From positions 3,463,001-3,527,000 of the forward strand of contig NZ_CP087715.1 of assembly GCF_020991125.1 (NCBI RefSeq): 64,000 bases of DNA. Reading direction: 5' to 3'. This document shows, in pieces, positions 43,406-53,282 of the stretch. The DNA comes from Microbulbifer celer. Lineage in GTDB: Bacteria > Pseudomonadota > Gammaproteobacteria > Pseudomonadales > Cellvibrionaceae. The translations under genes and the position numbers were made by a program. Under the pieces are notes generated by a model. That model was given only the letters and a program-made list of their open reading frames with translations. It made no database searches and was not told the origin of the DNA. Position 1 is the stretch's first letter; every line of letters begins with the position of its first letter.

Positions 43406-46060
43406 TCAATGTACGTTGTAGCTGAACTCTCCCTCTTCCGTTGCGCCAACGTGGATCTCGGTGATCTCCTCTCCCTTTGCCATCCTGTCCAGACATTCGC
43501 TGGCGAGAGAGGGCAGTAGCGTACGGTTCAGAATCACTTCGATATTGCGCGCACCTGTATCCGACTCCTGACAGCGGGCAACGATATTGATCAGTACGTC
43601 TTCGTCGTAGCTGAACGCGGCACCATAGTGTTCTTTAACCCGTTTTTCGATACGGCGCATATTGATCTTGCAGATCTCCACCATATTTTCATCCTCCAGC
43701 GGATAAAACGGGATGACGTTACTGCGACCGAGGAATGCGGGTTTAAAGTTCTGTAGCAGGTACGGGCGGATATTATCCAGCAGTACTTCCGGTTCCGGCT
43801 TTTCTTCTACTTGATCGAAGATCGCGCGAATAGCATCTTCACCAGCATTGGAAGTCATGATGATCAGGGTGTTTTTGAAGTCGATATCGCGCCCTTCGCC
43901 GTCTTTGATACACCCCTTGTCGAACAGGTTGTAGAAAATATCCTGCACGCCTGGATGGGCCTTTTCCATCTCGTCCAGCAGGATGACGGAATAGGGTTTA
44001 CGGCGAGCGGCCTCGGTCAGCACGCCGCCTTCACCGTAGCCCACGTAACCGGGAGGCGAGCCCAGCAGCATGGAGACTTTGTGCTCCTCTTTGAACTCGG
44101 CCATGCTGATGGTGGTGATATTTTGCTCACCACCAAAGAGCTCATCCGCGAGTGCCAGTGCCGTTTCGGTTTTACCTACACCACTGGTACCACAGAACAT
44201 AAATACGCCGACAGGCTTGCGCGGGTCTGTGAGCCCTGCGCGAGATGTGCGAATAGCCTGGGCTACCGCTTCGGTCACATGCGACTGGCCGATCACCCGT
44301 TTGTTCAGCCGTTCCGCGAGACTCTGCACCGCGGTAATTTCGTCGCTTACCATCTTGCCAACGGGAATACCGGTCCAGTTGGCGATGACCTCGGCGATGG
44401 CCTGCTCATCCACGGCCGGTTGCATCAGCGGGGTCTCTCCCTGTACTGCTGAAAGCTGCTCGTTCAGAGACAGCAGCTGTTCTTTGAGGTCTGCCATGAC
44501 CGTCTCGTCCACAGCCTCTCCGGCGAGCTGTTGCGCGAACGCCTCGTCGATCTGGTCCCGTAATTGATGAATCTGCTGAATCAGTTCCGATTCCTGTGCC
44601 TGCTGGTTCTGCAGTTTTTCCAGGCGTGATTCGGCAGCACTTTTCTCTTCCTGCAGGGATTGCAGCTGCTCCTCATGGCTCCCGCTTGCGGCGTTTTCAC
44701 GCTGTAGTTTCTGAATAGTGCTATCGGCGCGTGTAATGATCCGCTGGGCTTCCTCGATGGACTCCGGCGTGGCCGATAATGCCAATGCCACCCGGGCGCA
44801 GGCGGTATCCAGTAAGCTAACGGATTTGTCCGGCAGCTGACGGCCGGGAATATAACGGTGAGACAGTTTCACGGATGCAACCACCGCCTCATCCAGAATG
44901 CGTACCCGATGATGCGCTTCCAGTGTGGTGGCGATACCGCGCATCATATCGATGGCTTTCTCTTCGCTCGGCTCCTCGACTTTCACCACCTGGAAACGAC
45001 GGGTCAGCGCCGGGTCGCGCTCGAAATATTTTTTGTACTCGGCCCAGGTGGTGGCGGCAATGGTGCGCAGCTCACCGCGCGCCAGGGCCGGCTTCAGCAG
45101 GTTCGCGGCGTCACCCTGCCCCTCTTTGCCGCCGGCGCCGATCATGGTGTGTGCCTCATCGATAAACAGGATAATCGGTGTGGCGGAAGCCCGGACTTCT
45201 TCGATTACCGACTTGAGCCGGTTTTCAAACTCTCCTTTCACGCTGGCACCCGCTTGCAGTAACCCCAGGTCCAGTGTTCTTACCGCGACATCCCGCAGCG
45301 GCGCCGGCACATCGCCGCTGGCAATCCGCAGGGCGAAGCCCTCTACGACTGCGGTTTTACCCACGCCCGCCTCCCCGGTCAGGATCGGATTGTTCTGGCG
45401 TCGACGGGTAAGGATATCCACACACTGACGGATTTCCTGGTCGCGCCCCAGTACCGGGTCGATCTCGCCGTTGCGAGCGCGCTCGGTGAGGTTCACGGTG
45501 TACTTGTCCAGCGCGGGGGCTTTGCTCGCTGCGGCGGCCACGGCTTTGCCGCCGCTATCAGAGACTTCGTTCAGGTGCGCGGATTCGCCACTACTGCCGT
45601 ACATTGCTCTGGCGGTTTCACGCAGGGACTCCGGCGCGATGGCTTTCAGTTCGGGGCAGGATTCCAGCAGCTGGCGTCTGGAGGTTTCCTCCAGTAGCAG
45701 CGATGCGAGCAGATGACCGGAACTGATGCTTCGGTGGCCATAGTCGATGGAAGCGAGCATCCACGCATTCTTTGCTCCTTCCACGATGGTCGGCGATAGA
45801 GCCGCTGGACGGCTGCTGCCAGTCTTGAAGCGGGCGATACTGGTGGCCAGCTGCTTGGCAAAATTCGCCGGATTGGTGTCATGCTTTTCCAGCAGGTGGT
45901 AGAGATCCGTATCCGACTGGTCGAGTAATTTCAGCAGCCAGTGTTCCAGTTCGACATTGTACTGGCTCTGGGAAAGACAAAGCCCTGCCGCGCCCTCCAG
46001 GGAATCCCGCATATGCGGCGTCATGGTATCTACCAGCCGCTTGAGATCGATATTGATCAT
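43406..46060 (-). CDS. clpV: ClpV (TssH), T6SS sheath-recycling AAA+ ATPase
   Basis: 884 residues, ATG at 46060 with AAGGAA upstream. It disassembles the contracted TssB/TssC sheath. The Clp-N domain (MINIDLKRLVDTMTPHMRDSLEGAAGLCLSQ) starts with the ClpV-type helix. It is followed by AAA domain 1 (GEAGVGKTA Walker A, ILFIDEAHT Walker B), a coiled-coil M domain (residues about 430-530, Glu/Gln-rich), AAA domain 2 (GTSGVGKTE, VILLDEMEKAHPG) and a C-terminal D2-small domain. It is the last gene of the minus-strand structural unit, 44 bases after tssG. Confidence 0.96.
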   Translation of the reverse strand: MINIDLKRLVDTMTPHMRDSLEGAAGLCLSQSQYNVELEHWLLKLLDQSDTDLYHLLEKHDTNPANFAKQLATSIARFKTGSSRPAALSPTIVEGAKNAWMLASIDYGHRSISSGHLLASLLLEETSRRQLLESCPELKAIAPESLRETARAMYGSSGESAHLNEVSDSGGKAVAAAASKAPALDKYTVNLTERARNGEIDPVLGRDQEIRQCVDILTRRRQNNPILTGEAGVGKTAVVEGFALRIASGDVPAPLRDVAVRTLDLGLLQAGASVKGEFENRLKSVIEEVRASATPIILFIDEAHTMIGAGGKEGQGDAANLLKPALARGELRTIAATTWAEYKKYFERDPALTRRFQVVKVEEPSEEKAIDMMRGIATTLEAHHRVRILDEAVVASVKLSHRYIPGRQLPDKSVSLLDTACARVALALSATPESIEEAQRIITRADSTIQKLQRENAASGSHEEQLQSLQEEKSAAESRLEKLQNQQAQESELIQQIHQLRDQIDEAFAQQLAGEAVDETVMADLKEQLLSLNEQLSAVQGETPLMQPAVDEQAIAEVIANWTGIPVGKMVSDEITAVQSLAERLNKRVIGQSHVTEAVAQAIRTSRAGLTDPRKPVGVFMFCGTSGVGKTETALALADELFGGEQNITTISMAEFKEEHKVSMLLGSPPGYVGYGEGGVLTEAARRKPYSVILLDEMEKAHPGVQDIFYNLFDKGCIKDGEGRDIDFKNTLIIMTSNAGEDAIRAIFDQVEEKPEPEVLLDNIRPYLLQNFKPAFLGRSNVIPFYPLEDENMVEICKINMRRIEKRVKEHYGAAFSYDEDVLINIVARCQESDTGARNIEVILNRTLLPSLASECLDRMAKGEEITEIHVGATEEGEFSYNVH

Positions 46061-46104
46061 GACAAATTCCTTTTGATATTTTGTTGTATGTTGGTGAATT
46101 GGAT

Positions 46105-47298
46105 TCAGGCTGCTGGCAGCGCTTCGTCCGGTGATACCTGATCTGCACTCAGAGTGATCTGCACGCTCTGCTCATGTTCTTTTCCCGTACCCATATGGGT
46201 ATTCCAACCCAGTAGCGGCTGTTCGTCGTCATTGCTGGACAACTGCGCCGCCCCCACCTGACCGGTATACAGGGTGACGGAGAGCTCAAAATCCATTTCT
46301 ATACCCGCACTGAATTGGATGAAAGACTTGAGAGCTTCCAGTTTCGGGCTGCCGGGGGCGATCTCCATATAGTCTTCATAGGCCATGGGCTCCACTACCA
46401 CTTGGAATTTGTTCTGCGCCTGGAAGCACTTTCGGCCGAGCATGGTATTTCTACCCAGTCGATTGTTGATTCCAGTTGGATGCGTCTCATCTGGCAGACG
46501 GGTGAGCACATCTTCCGGGAGATCTTCCCACTGTCCCTGGAACTGTTCGATAGCGACATTAAGACCGAAGTAATTGCGGATCATGCTTGCGAGGGCGGCG
46601 GCGGAGCACTGCTGCCGTCCCAGATGTCCCGCCATACCGTAGAGGGCCTCATCCGGCACCGACATCCGGTAACGCATCTCACTGGTACCGAGCCCGGTCA
46701 ATGACGCAAGTACCTGCGAGAAAAGATCCTGATCCCGGTGTCGGTGCGTTTTGTGACGCTCGTAATTCACCGGCAGCTGGTACTTGTGCCAGGCCTGGTA
46801 GAACAGGGAAATATGGCGGTGATTGAAAATATCCAGGAAATCTTGCAACGCAGCGCTATTCTGCCTGAGCTCCCTGTGGACCAGATCAGTCAGGTAATAC
46901 GGCATCACCCCCTGGCTACCCGTCAACCCTGAAAACGCGACATCCATATTCCATCGTTGGTGCACTGAGGCAGTGCCTTCGAGAGATGAGTCCACCGGCG
47001 ACTCCTTTCCCCCAGGGGCTTTTCTCCGACGCCCCGAATCTGGATGGCGGATGTCATTGCGATCCTCGCGCACCGCGTTGATATCTGCACCGATATAGGA
47101 GAACGTCGTCTGCGCGCTGAAGCGCACAAATTCTTTTTCCGGCGGCGCAGACCCTGCAACCAGTTCGGCGGCGCCATTGACTTCAGGTACGGCCGCCCGT
47201 TCCAGCAACCGTACGGCCTGGAAGAACTCGAAGTTATGCGGCTCCGAAGTGAGTCGGTCAATTACACTAATGCTTTGTCGCCGGCGCGAGGTGGCCAT
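46105..47298 (-). CDS. tssG: TssG, T6SS baseplate wedge
   Basis: 397 residues if ATG at 47298 is used (MATSRRRQSISVIDRL, GGAG upstream); an upstream in-frame TTG at 47364 would add 22 residues encoded entirely inside tssF. The family text LTSEPHNFEFFQAVRLLER, VRFSAQTTFSY, GSQGVMPYYLTDLVHRELRQ, FLDIFNHRHISLFYQAWHKYQ and RNTMLGRKCFQAQNKFQVVVEPM is clear. TssG pairs with two TssF copies in the wedge. It overlaps tssF by 37 bases, implying translational coupling. Confidence 0.93.
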   Translation of the reverse strand: MATSRRRQSISVIDRLTSEPHNFEFFQAVRLLERAAVPEVNGAAELVAGSAPPEKEFVRFSAQTTFSYIGADINAVREDRNDIRHPDSGRRRKAPGGKESPVDSSLEGTASVHQRWNMDVAFSGLTGSQGVMPYYLTDLVHRELRQNSAALQDFLDIFNHRHISLFYQAWHKYQLPVNYERHKTHRHRDQDLFSQVLASLTGLGTSEMRYRMSVPDEALYGMAGHLGRQQCSAAALASMIRNYFGLNVAIEQFQGQWEDLPEDVLTRLPDETHPTGINNRLGRNTMLGRKCFQAQNKFQVVVEPMAYEDYMEIAPGSPKLEALKSFIQFSAGIEMDFELSVTLYTGQVGAAQLSSNDDEQPLLGWNTHMGTGKEHEQSVQITLSADQVSPDEALPAA

Positions 47299-49091
47299 CG
47301 CTTGAGCTCTCCATCCCTGCCACTCAATGTGGCGATCAATCGGGTGAATGAATTCAGTGAACAATAGAGGCCAAAGAAGCGCTCCAGAACACTGGCGAAC
47401 AGCAGGGGACTGGTACCGGTGAGCATCATCTCGTCCAGCTCCAGCTTCACCTCAGTGCCGCGGCACAGCACGACACTGTCATCAATCTGAATGGGTGCGG
47501 TTATCGGGCGCGCTTGCAAGCCGTTTAGCGCTTCAATCAAATTTCGCGTACCGGCGGAATTTCTAAAGTCATACAAGCGCAAAATTTCTTTGAGCACATC
47601 GCAACCCCCGGGGCCACTTAGGGAAAGGTGATTCAGATTCAGGTGCGAGATCAATCTCCAGTAACCACGCTCACGCTGCGGTGGCCGCAGGGCGGCGGTA
47701 GGCGGCACCAGGCACTGGATCCGGGTTGCAGGCACGTCGCCGTCTACTACGGTGAGGTAGGGCTGTGCATTCCCCGTGGGCAGTTTTTTCGGGAGGTTCC
47801 GGTTAGAGCAGGTTAAACGCAGATCCAGCGTCTGCTCACTGACCATCGATGGATTGAAATCCAGGTCCACCAGACTGATATCCACCTCCGATGCCTGCTC
47901 ATTGCGATGCTCGCCCTCAACTATCGAGCGACGACGGCTGAACCAGAAAGCGGACTGCTGCGCCTGGTGCTGACTGTGTTGAATACCGTAGAAGGGTCGG
48001 TAGCGGGTTTTCTTACCGGTGCTATCCGTCGCAAAGACCTCATCGACGGAATACACCTCCAGACCTTCACTGCGACGCGCATCCGGCACAATCTCGTAGG
48101 TGTATTCTGTATGGGTTAGCGGTATTGGATCGGCAGTCTGCGGGAACAGATTCACCACCGGAGTGCACCCGAGTGCAAACATGCTCTCGGCAATCTGCTT
48201 CTCCAGCTCGTCGTGGGTTTCCGAGAGATAAAAGTACAGGTTCAGGGTATCGGTATAGCGCTCATCAATCGCAGACTGCAATTCGGTAATATCCAGAAAC
48301 TGAAACTTCTCCGGGAACGCGAAGTATTCAGTCAGTAGCCGATAGCCGATAAAGGCAGTATCCGGATAAGGTAGCAAACCCTCATCTGGCCCCAGCCCTA
48401 CTTGTTGGATAATGTCGCTACCCAGAAAAACCGGTGCTGGATCCGCCTCCCCATTGGCCACAACTACTTTCACGCATTTGCTCAGCAGCAGGTCGTAAAT
48501 GAGGTTCACATGGCTCTGCTGCCCACGCAGGAAAAACCGCAAATACTCGAGATCAAGATCAGAAAATGCGATGTCTTTGCTTAGCGTGGATAACGAAAGT
48601 TTCAATACGGCATTAGCGCCCTGAATGTCGTTGCTGCCGGGGGCCATAAAAGGTCTCGCCATCAATGACGCCGACTTGACTTTGAAAGGGCAGATATCCA
48701 CAGGGTAGCAGCTGCTGAATCGACAAGTCTCGCCCTGAAAGCTCTCGCTCTCCAGCAGAGTATTGGCATCCACCCGCTCCATTGCATCCAGGTCTTCATC
48801 CGGATCAAACTGGACTATCGCACAGGATGGTATTGGGCGAAGGTAATGTGGATACAGGGTTTCCAGCATCGCATCGGACAATTCCGGGAAATCATCATTG
48901 AGCTTTTTCTGTACCCTCGCATTCATGTAGGCAACGCCTGAGAGCAATCGTGCTACCAAGGGGTCATCGACAGTGTCGGTGTCCAGTTGCAGGCGCGATG
49001 CGGCAGCCGGGTGCATACGCGCAAACTCCGAGGAGGTCTGCTGCAGAAACGCCAGTTCGCGTTCGTATAGATCGATCAGCTTTTCACTCAC
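47262..49091 (-). CDS. tssF: TssF, T6SS baseplate wedge
   Basis: 609 residues. It starts at GTG 49091 overlapping the tssE stop by one base (TAGTG). N-terminus LIDLYERELAFLQQTSSEFARMHPAAASRLQL, then PLVARLLSGVAYMNARVQKKLNDDFPELSDAMLETLYPHYLRPIPS, are diagnostic of the family; later RPFYGIQHS, FNPSMVSEQTLDLRLTCSNRNLP and HLNLNHLSLS also fit. It builds the baseplate wedge with TssE, TssG and TssK. Length is normal. Confidence 0.95.
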   Translation of the reverse strand: MSEKLIDLYERELAFLQQTSSEFARMHPAAASRLQLDTDTVDDPLVARLLSGVAYMNARVQKKLNDDFPELSDAMLETLYPHYLRPIPSCAIVQFDPDEDLDAMERVDANTLLESESFQGETCRFSSCYPVDICPFKVKSASLMARPFMAPGSNDIQGANAVLKLSLSTLSKDIAFSDLDLEYLRFFLRGQQSHVNLIYDLLLSKCVKVVVANGEADPAPVFLGSDIIQQVGLGPDEGLLPYPDTAFIGYRLLTEYFAFPEKFQFLDITELQSAIDERYTDTLNLYFYLSETHDELEKQIAESMFALGCTPVVNLFPQTADPIPLTHTEYTYEIVPDARRSEGLEVYSVDEVFATDSTGKKTRYRPFYGIQHSQHQAQQSAFWFSRRRSIVEGEHRNEQASEVDISLVDLDFNPSMVSEQTLDLRLTCSNRNLPKKLPTGNAQPYLTVVDGDVPATRIQCLVPPTAALRPPQRERGYWRLISHLNLNHLSLSGPGGCDVLKEILRLYDFRNSAGTRNLIEALNGLQARPITAPIQIDDSVVLCRGTEVKLELDEMMLTGTSPLLFASVLERFFGLYCSLNSFTRLIATLSGRDGELKRWPPRAGDKALV

Positions 49092-49564
49092 TACATAATC
49101 TCCGAAACATCTACGAGCTGGGTAACCGGGTTCAAGGAGGAATCAAACACAATCACCTCTGATGCCGGGTTTACGTGCAATACAGCTTCTACCCGAAACC
49201 GGATACTGGGGTCCTCCACATCAATTTTTTCCTGAGTGGTTACTTTGACGCTGCGAATCCTCGGTTCAAAATCGAGGATTGTGCGCTCGATATCCCGACA
49301 AAAGCGTTTGCGACCATCCGACGAGGACAGATTGAGAGTAGATAGATCTGGTAATCCAAAATTGATATTGGAGCAGGACAGGCTCCGGTGGCTTTCCGGA
49401 GGAGAAACCACCCGATATCGGGTATTGAAAAGATACTCTAGATCCCGGCGCACGCCCTCTCTCAGCTGACGCAGAATCTGATGGGGCCGGTTCAGATCTG
49501 TGGTTCTCGATGCATCCAGCAATCGATCCAGCACCGGCGCAAGCAGACGTTTTTCATTTGCCAT
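49091..49564 (-). CDS. tssE: TssE, T6SS baseplate gp25-like protein
   Basis: 157 residues of the GPW/gp25 family: LLAPVLDRLLDAS, QILRQLREGVRRDLEYLFNTR, NFGLPDLSTLNLSSSDGRKRFCRDIERTILDFEPRIRSVKV. The EPR motif that starts sheath polymerisation is intact in DFEPRIRSV. It lies between the second tssC gene (3 bases) and tssF (one-base overlap). Confidence 0.93.
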   Translation of the reverse strand: MANEKRLLAPVLDRLLDASRTTDLNRPHQILRQLREGVRRDLEYLFNTRYRVVSPPESHRSLSCSNINFGLPDLSTLNLSSSDGRKRFCRDIERTILDFEPRIRSVKVTTQEKIDVEDPSIRFRVEAVLHVNPASEVIVFDSSLNPVTQLVDVSEIM

Positions 49565-49567
49565 TGG

Positions 49568-51073
49568 TTATGCCCCAACTCCGATCTGTGCCAAAGCGGT
49601 GGTGAGTTTAAGCTCGGACACCAGGTGATCGACGGTATAGTGGCTCTTTAGATGTATCACACTCTGATAACTGCCCACTTTTCCCGGGTCATCCATTACC
49701 TGCACGCGCGCCTCCCGCAGTGGATAGCGCGCAAGCATTTCCCAGGAAAGGTCTTCCCTTCCGGTCGTGTAGCGGTCGAGCCATTGCTGCAACTGGCGCT
49801 CACAGTCTTTCGCATTCATATAGGCACCGACCTTGTCCCGAATCATAACCTTGATGTAATGCGCAAATCTGGACGCACACAGTATCTGCTGGAGCATACC
49901 GCTGATTCTGGCATTGGCTGTCGCACCTTTGCCCGCGTATTTCTTCGGCCGCTGCAGTGAAGGCACACTGCTGAATACACTGAAGGCCGTATCATAACAG
50001 TGACTGAGACAAGTGAGCCCTAGGTCACTCAGCTCCCGTTCAGCAAAATCTGTAATCAGGATTGAGGTGGACATACGCACCCGCTCGGGGACAGAGTCCA
50101 CCTGGTAGGGTGTCGAGGTCAGCTGGGTAACCAAGCCGCCACCAAAGTGATCACGCGCCGCACCTCGGATATGTGAAAACCAGCCGACTTCTTCAAACTC
50201 CCGAATCAGAACCGTGCCTAGGGCAAAGCAGGCGTTACCCCACAGGTGACTGTTGTTTCCCCGACCGCCAACTTCTTCGCGAAACCTCAGCCCTCCATAG
50301 CGCGAGAACTTGACACTATAAGGCTCTCGCATAAGTACCTGTGGTAAAACTACGCCCAGAAAGCGGCTGTCTTCCAGATCCCGGAGGCTGTTCCAGCGCA
50401 GATACTCCTTCTGACGGAAGACCTCTGAGAAATCGATGGGACGGGCAACATCGTCAAAGTGATCCACACCGAACAATTGCGGTGTGGCGCCGCAGACGAA
50501 GGGCGCGAATGCGGCTGCTGCAGTATGGGCGAGACCTTGCAGTGTAAATACATCGTCGTGCTCATGCCCGGGGAAAGGCCGATGAGACACGTAGTAATCA
50601 CCAAGGATCAGCCCAAAAGGCTCACCGCCCGGAGTGCCAAACTCTTCGTTGTACAGCAGATGAAATATACCGGACTGGTCAAAATCGGGCGCGCGTTCGA
50701 TATCCCGTGACAGATCCTTCCAGCTGGCATCCAACAATTTTATTTTTATATTGTCTGTATGCGGTGCGTTTTGAACCAACAGCGAAAGACCCCGCCAACT
50801 CGCCTCTATCCTCTGAAAGTCGGGGTGATGCAGTATCTGATTCACCTGGTCACTGATGCGCTCGTCAATCTCTGCAATCAGCAGCGCGAGCCAGCTGCGT
50901 AGCGAAAAGGATTCTCGCGGCAACTCCTGAGCGACATCGGTGAGCCAGTATTCCAGTGCGAACAGCGGGTCCGGCTCATTCAGAAACTTTTTCAGAGACG
51001 TGTTGAGGTCCCCTGACGGCAACAGGGACTGGGGAGCTCTTTCTGGTGTCATCGTCGGACAATCGGAAGTCAC
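49568..51073 (-). CDS. TssC paralogue (second large sheath-like subunit, ImpD-type)
   Basis: 501 residues. Clear homologue of TssC: DERISDQVNQILHHPDFQRIEASWRGLSLLVQNAP, KIKLLDASWKDLSRDIERAPDFDQSGIFHLLYNEEFGTPGGEPFGLILGDYYV, FAHYIKVMIRDKVGAYMNAKDCERQLQQWLDRY. It diverges strongly at both ends and lacks the polar N-terminal region of the first TssC. A second TssC-like gene next to tssC is known in some systems (ImpC plus ImpD in Rhizobium). Start is GTG at 51073 or ATG at 51052; neither has a strong ribosome site. About 150 bases without a gene separate it from tssC. Confidence 0.9.
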   Translation of the reverse strand: MTSDCPTMTPERAPQSLLPSGDLNTSLKKFLNEPDPLFALEYWLTDVAQELPRESFSLRSWLALLIAEIDERISDQVNQILHHPDFQRIEASWRGLSLLVQNAPHTDNIKIKLLDASWKDLSRDIERAPDFDQSGIFHLLYNEEFGTPGGEPFGLILGDYYVSHRPFPGHEHDDVFTLQGLAHTAAAAFAPFVCGATPQLFGVDHFDDVARPIDFSEVFRQKEYLRWNSLRDLEDSRFLGVVLPQVLMREPYSVKFSRYGGLRFREEVGGRGNNSHLWGNACFALGTVLIREFEEVGWFSHIRGAARDHFGGGLVTQLTSTPYQVDSVPERVRMSTSILITDFAERELSDLGLTCLSHCYDTAFSVFSSVPSLQRPKKYAGKGATANARISGMLQQILCASRFAHYIKVMIRDKVGAYMNAKDCERQLQQWLDRYTTGREDLSWEMLARYPLREARVQVMDDPGKVGSYQSVIHLKSHYTVDHLVSELKLTTALAQIGVGA

Positions 51074-51226
51074 TGCACGTAGTCCCGCAGAGTTACAGGT
51101 TCAAGGGAATTTGGCCGACTGGACTGTCGGCAAAGAGGAAAAAGCACGCCTCACACTGCCAAGTGCTGTGCAAATTCCTCAGAAAATGCACAGCACTGGA
51201 TGACGTGCGGACCGAACCTTATTGGA

Positions 51227-52714
51227 TTACCCCGCGGTCGGGATGTTCGCCACCATACGCATGGATGTGGTCAGCTCTTCCATCTGCAGCCAGGGCTTCA
51301 GGTACGCTACTGCGCTGTAACAACCCGGCTGGCCCGGAATTTCTTTCACTTCCACACGGGCTTCGGCGAGTGGATATTTGGCCTTCATTTCTGGGCTGGC
51401 ATCGGGGTTGGAGTTGGTGTACTGCGTAATCCACTTGTTCAACCAGCGCTCACAGTCACTCGCTTCCATAAAGGAGCCTACCTTGTCTCGAGCCATGACC
51501 TTCAGGTAGTGCGCAATACGGGAAGTTGCCATCAGGTAAGGCAGACGTGCAGAGATCGACGCATTAGCCGTTGCATCCGGGTCATCAAAGGTTTTCGCCT
51601 TCTGGGTACTCTGGGAGCCAAAGAATACTGAGTAATCCGTGTTCTTGTAGTGACACAGGGGCAGGAAGCCCTGGGCACTGAGCTCTGCTTCGCGGCGGTC
51701 TGTAATGCCGATCTCGGTCGGGCATTTCTGGTCCAGATCACCGTCATCACTCTTGAACAGGTGTGTTGGCAGACCTTCAACTTTACCACCACCTTCAGCG
51801 CCGCGGATGGCGGTACACCAGGAGTTTTCCGCAAACGCGTGCGTCATGGTAGTACCCATCACATAGGCAGCATTCATCCAGCAATACTGGTTGTGCTCCG
51901 CCGGCTTGGACATGCCCGATTCATCTACCTCGAACTCTTCAAAATTGAATGACTCTACCGGCTTGGTGGCAGCACCATAGGGGGAGCGAGCCAGGGTTCT
52001 CGGCATCACCAGCGTGACAAAGCGGGAATCCTCGCTGTCGCGGAAGCTGCGCCATTTGATGTACTCACCGGATTCAAAGATACCGCCGAGATCGCGGGGT
52101 TTGGACAACTCAGTAAAGTCGCTGAAGCCGAACATGCCGGCACCGGCAGCTGATATGAACGGGCAGAAGCCTGCAGCGGAAACGTTTGACATTTTGCTCA
52201 GCAGCTCCACATCTTCCGGGTGACTGGTAAATTCAAAATCTCCAATCATACAGCCGAAAGGTTCACCGCCAGCAATGCCAAACTCTTCCTCGTAGATTTT
52301 TTTGAAGGTCTGGCTCTGGTCAAACTCAACCGCTTTGTCCAGATCGCGAAACAGCTCGCGTTTAGTAATGTTCATCATGCGGATCTTCAGCGTTGCGCTG
52401 GTCTCGCTGTTCATTACCAGGTGATTGAGCCCGCGCCAGGACCCCTCCAGCTTCTGGAACTTTTCATCGTGAAGGATCGCGGACAGCTGTTTTGACATGG
52501 CTGCGTCAATTGCCTGAACAGCCTTGTTGATGGTCTGGGTCAGGTTGCGGTCCCAGGTCACGGTACCCTGCAAAACCTGCTTGGTCAGGTTGGCGATCAG
52601 GTCCTGAGCCTCGTCTGGCTGAGTCTGTTTTGTCGCAGAGATGGCCTCTTCCAGTAAATTGACCGACTGCTCTTCTGTTTCCTGCTCGGCAACATTCTCG
52701 ACTTCCGTGCTCAT
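51227..52714 (-). CDS. tssC: TssC (VipB), T6SS sheath large subunit
   Basis: 495 residues, the expected length. Motifs [117 protein letters not shown] and the C-terminal [33 protein letters not shown] are intact. It pairs with TssB into the contractile sheath. Its ATG overlaps the tssB stop by four bases, so the two are translationally coupled, as usual for a 1:1 complex. Confidence 0.96.
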   Translation of the reverse strand: MSTEVENVAEQETEEQSVNLLEEAISATKQTQPDEAQDLIANLTKQVLQGTVTWDRNLTQTINKAVQAIDAAMSKQLSAILHDEKFQKLEGSWRGLNHLVMNSETSATLKIRMMNITKRELFRDLDKAVEFDQSQTFKKIYEEEFGIAGGEPFGCMIGDFEFTSHPEDVELLSKMSNVSAAGFCPFISAAGAGMFGFSDFTELSKPRDLGGIFESGEYIKWRSFRDSEDSRFVTLVMPRTLARSPYGAATKPVESFNFEEFEVDESGMSKPAEHNQYCWMNAAYVMGTTMTHAFAENSWCTAIRGAEGGGKVEGLPTHLFKSDDGDLDQKCPTEIGITDRREAELSAQGFLPLCHYKNTDYSVFFGSQSTQKAKTFDDPDATANASISARLPYLMATSRIAHYLKVMARDKVGSFMEASDCERWLNKWITQYTNSNPDASPEMKAKYPLAEARVEVKEIPGQPGCYSAVAYLKPWLQMEELTTSMRMVANIPTAG

Positions 52715-53232
52715 TCTTCACCCTCCTCTTTGGTTTCATTCAGACCCAGCTGCTCGGAAATGGCACTCACGTTGTCTGTGCTCTTGAGAATATCTTCCAG
52801 CACTTTTTCCAGCTCTTCTGAACGATCAGCCTTGCTCAACAGATCACGTAATTTACTGCGCGCTTCCAGTAGTTGCTTGAGAGGCTCAACCTGCTCAACG
52901 ATCTGCTCCGGTGAAAAATGATCCATGTGGGTGAAATCGAGATCCACCGCCATTTTGCTGCCATCACCCGCAAGCGTATTTTCAACCTGCAGATTGAGTT
53001 TCGGGTTCACCTTACCCATCACATCATTGAAGTTATCACGATCAATCTGAATGAACTTGCGTTCTTTCAACGTCTTTCTGTTCTCAGTGTTATCACCGGA
53101 ATAATCACCCATTACGCCGGTAACGAAAGGCAGTTCTTTTTTAACCTCGGCACCGTTTGTCTCAACGTCGTAGGTAATATGTACACGCGGCTTGCGCACG
53201 CGCTTTAATTTGTTGTGAATACTCTCGGACAT
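52711..53232 (-). CDS. tssB: TssB (VipA), T6SS sheath small subunit
   Basis: 173 residues. [77 protein letters not shown] and [35 protein letters not shown] define the family. It dimerises with TssC; its exposed helix is the ClpV target region. The gene lies 50 bases after tssA and overlaps tssC by four bases. Confidence 0.96.
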   Translation of the reverse strand: MSESIHNKLKRVRKPRVHITYDVETNGAEVKKELPFVTGVMGDYSGDNTENRKTLKERKFIQIDRDNFNDVMGKVNPKLNLQVENTLAGDGSKMAVDLDFTHMDHFSPEQIVEQVEPLKQLLEARSKLRDLLSKADRSEELEKVLEDILKSTDNVSAISEQLGLNETKEEGEE

Positions 53233-53282
53233 TTCGGGTCTCCTTTCCTCTAATCAGGAATTTCTGGAACTGTTTAAGTTGA

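Noticed and set aside
47299..47364. Upstream TTG start for tssG
   Set aside because: The extra 22 residues are encoded in the tssF overlap and do not match the TssG N-terminus; ATG at 47298 has a ribosome site.
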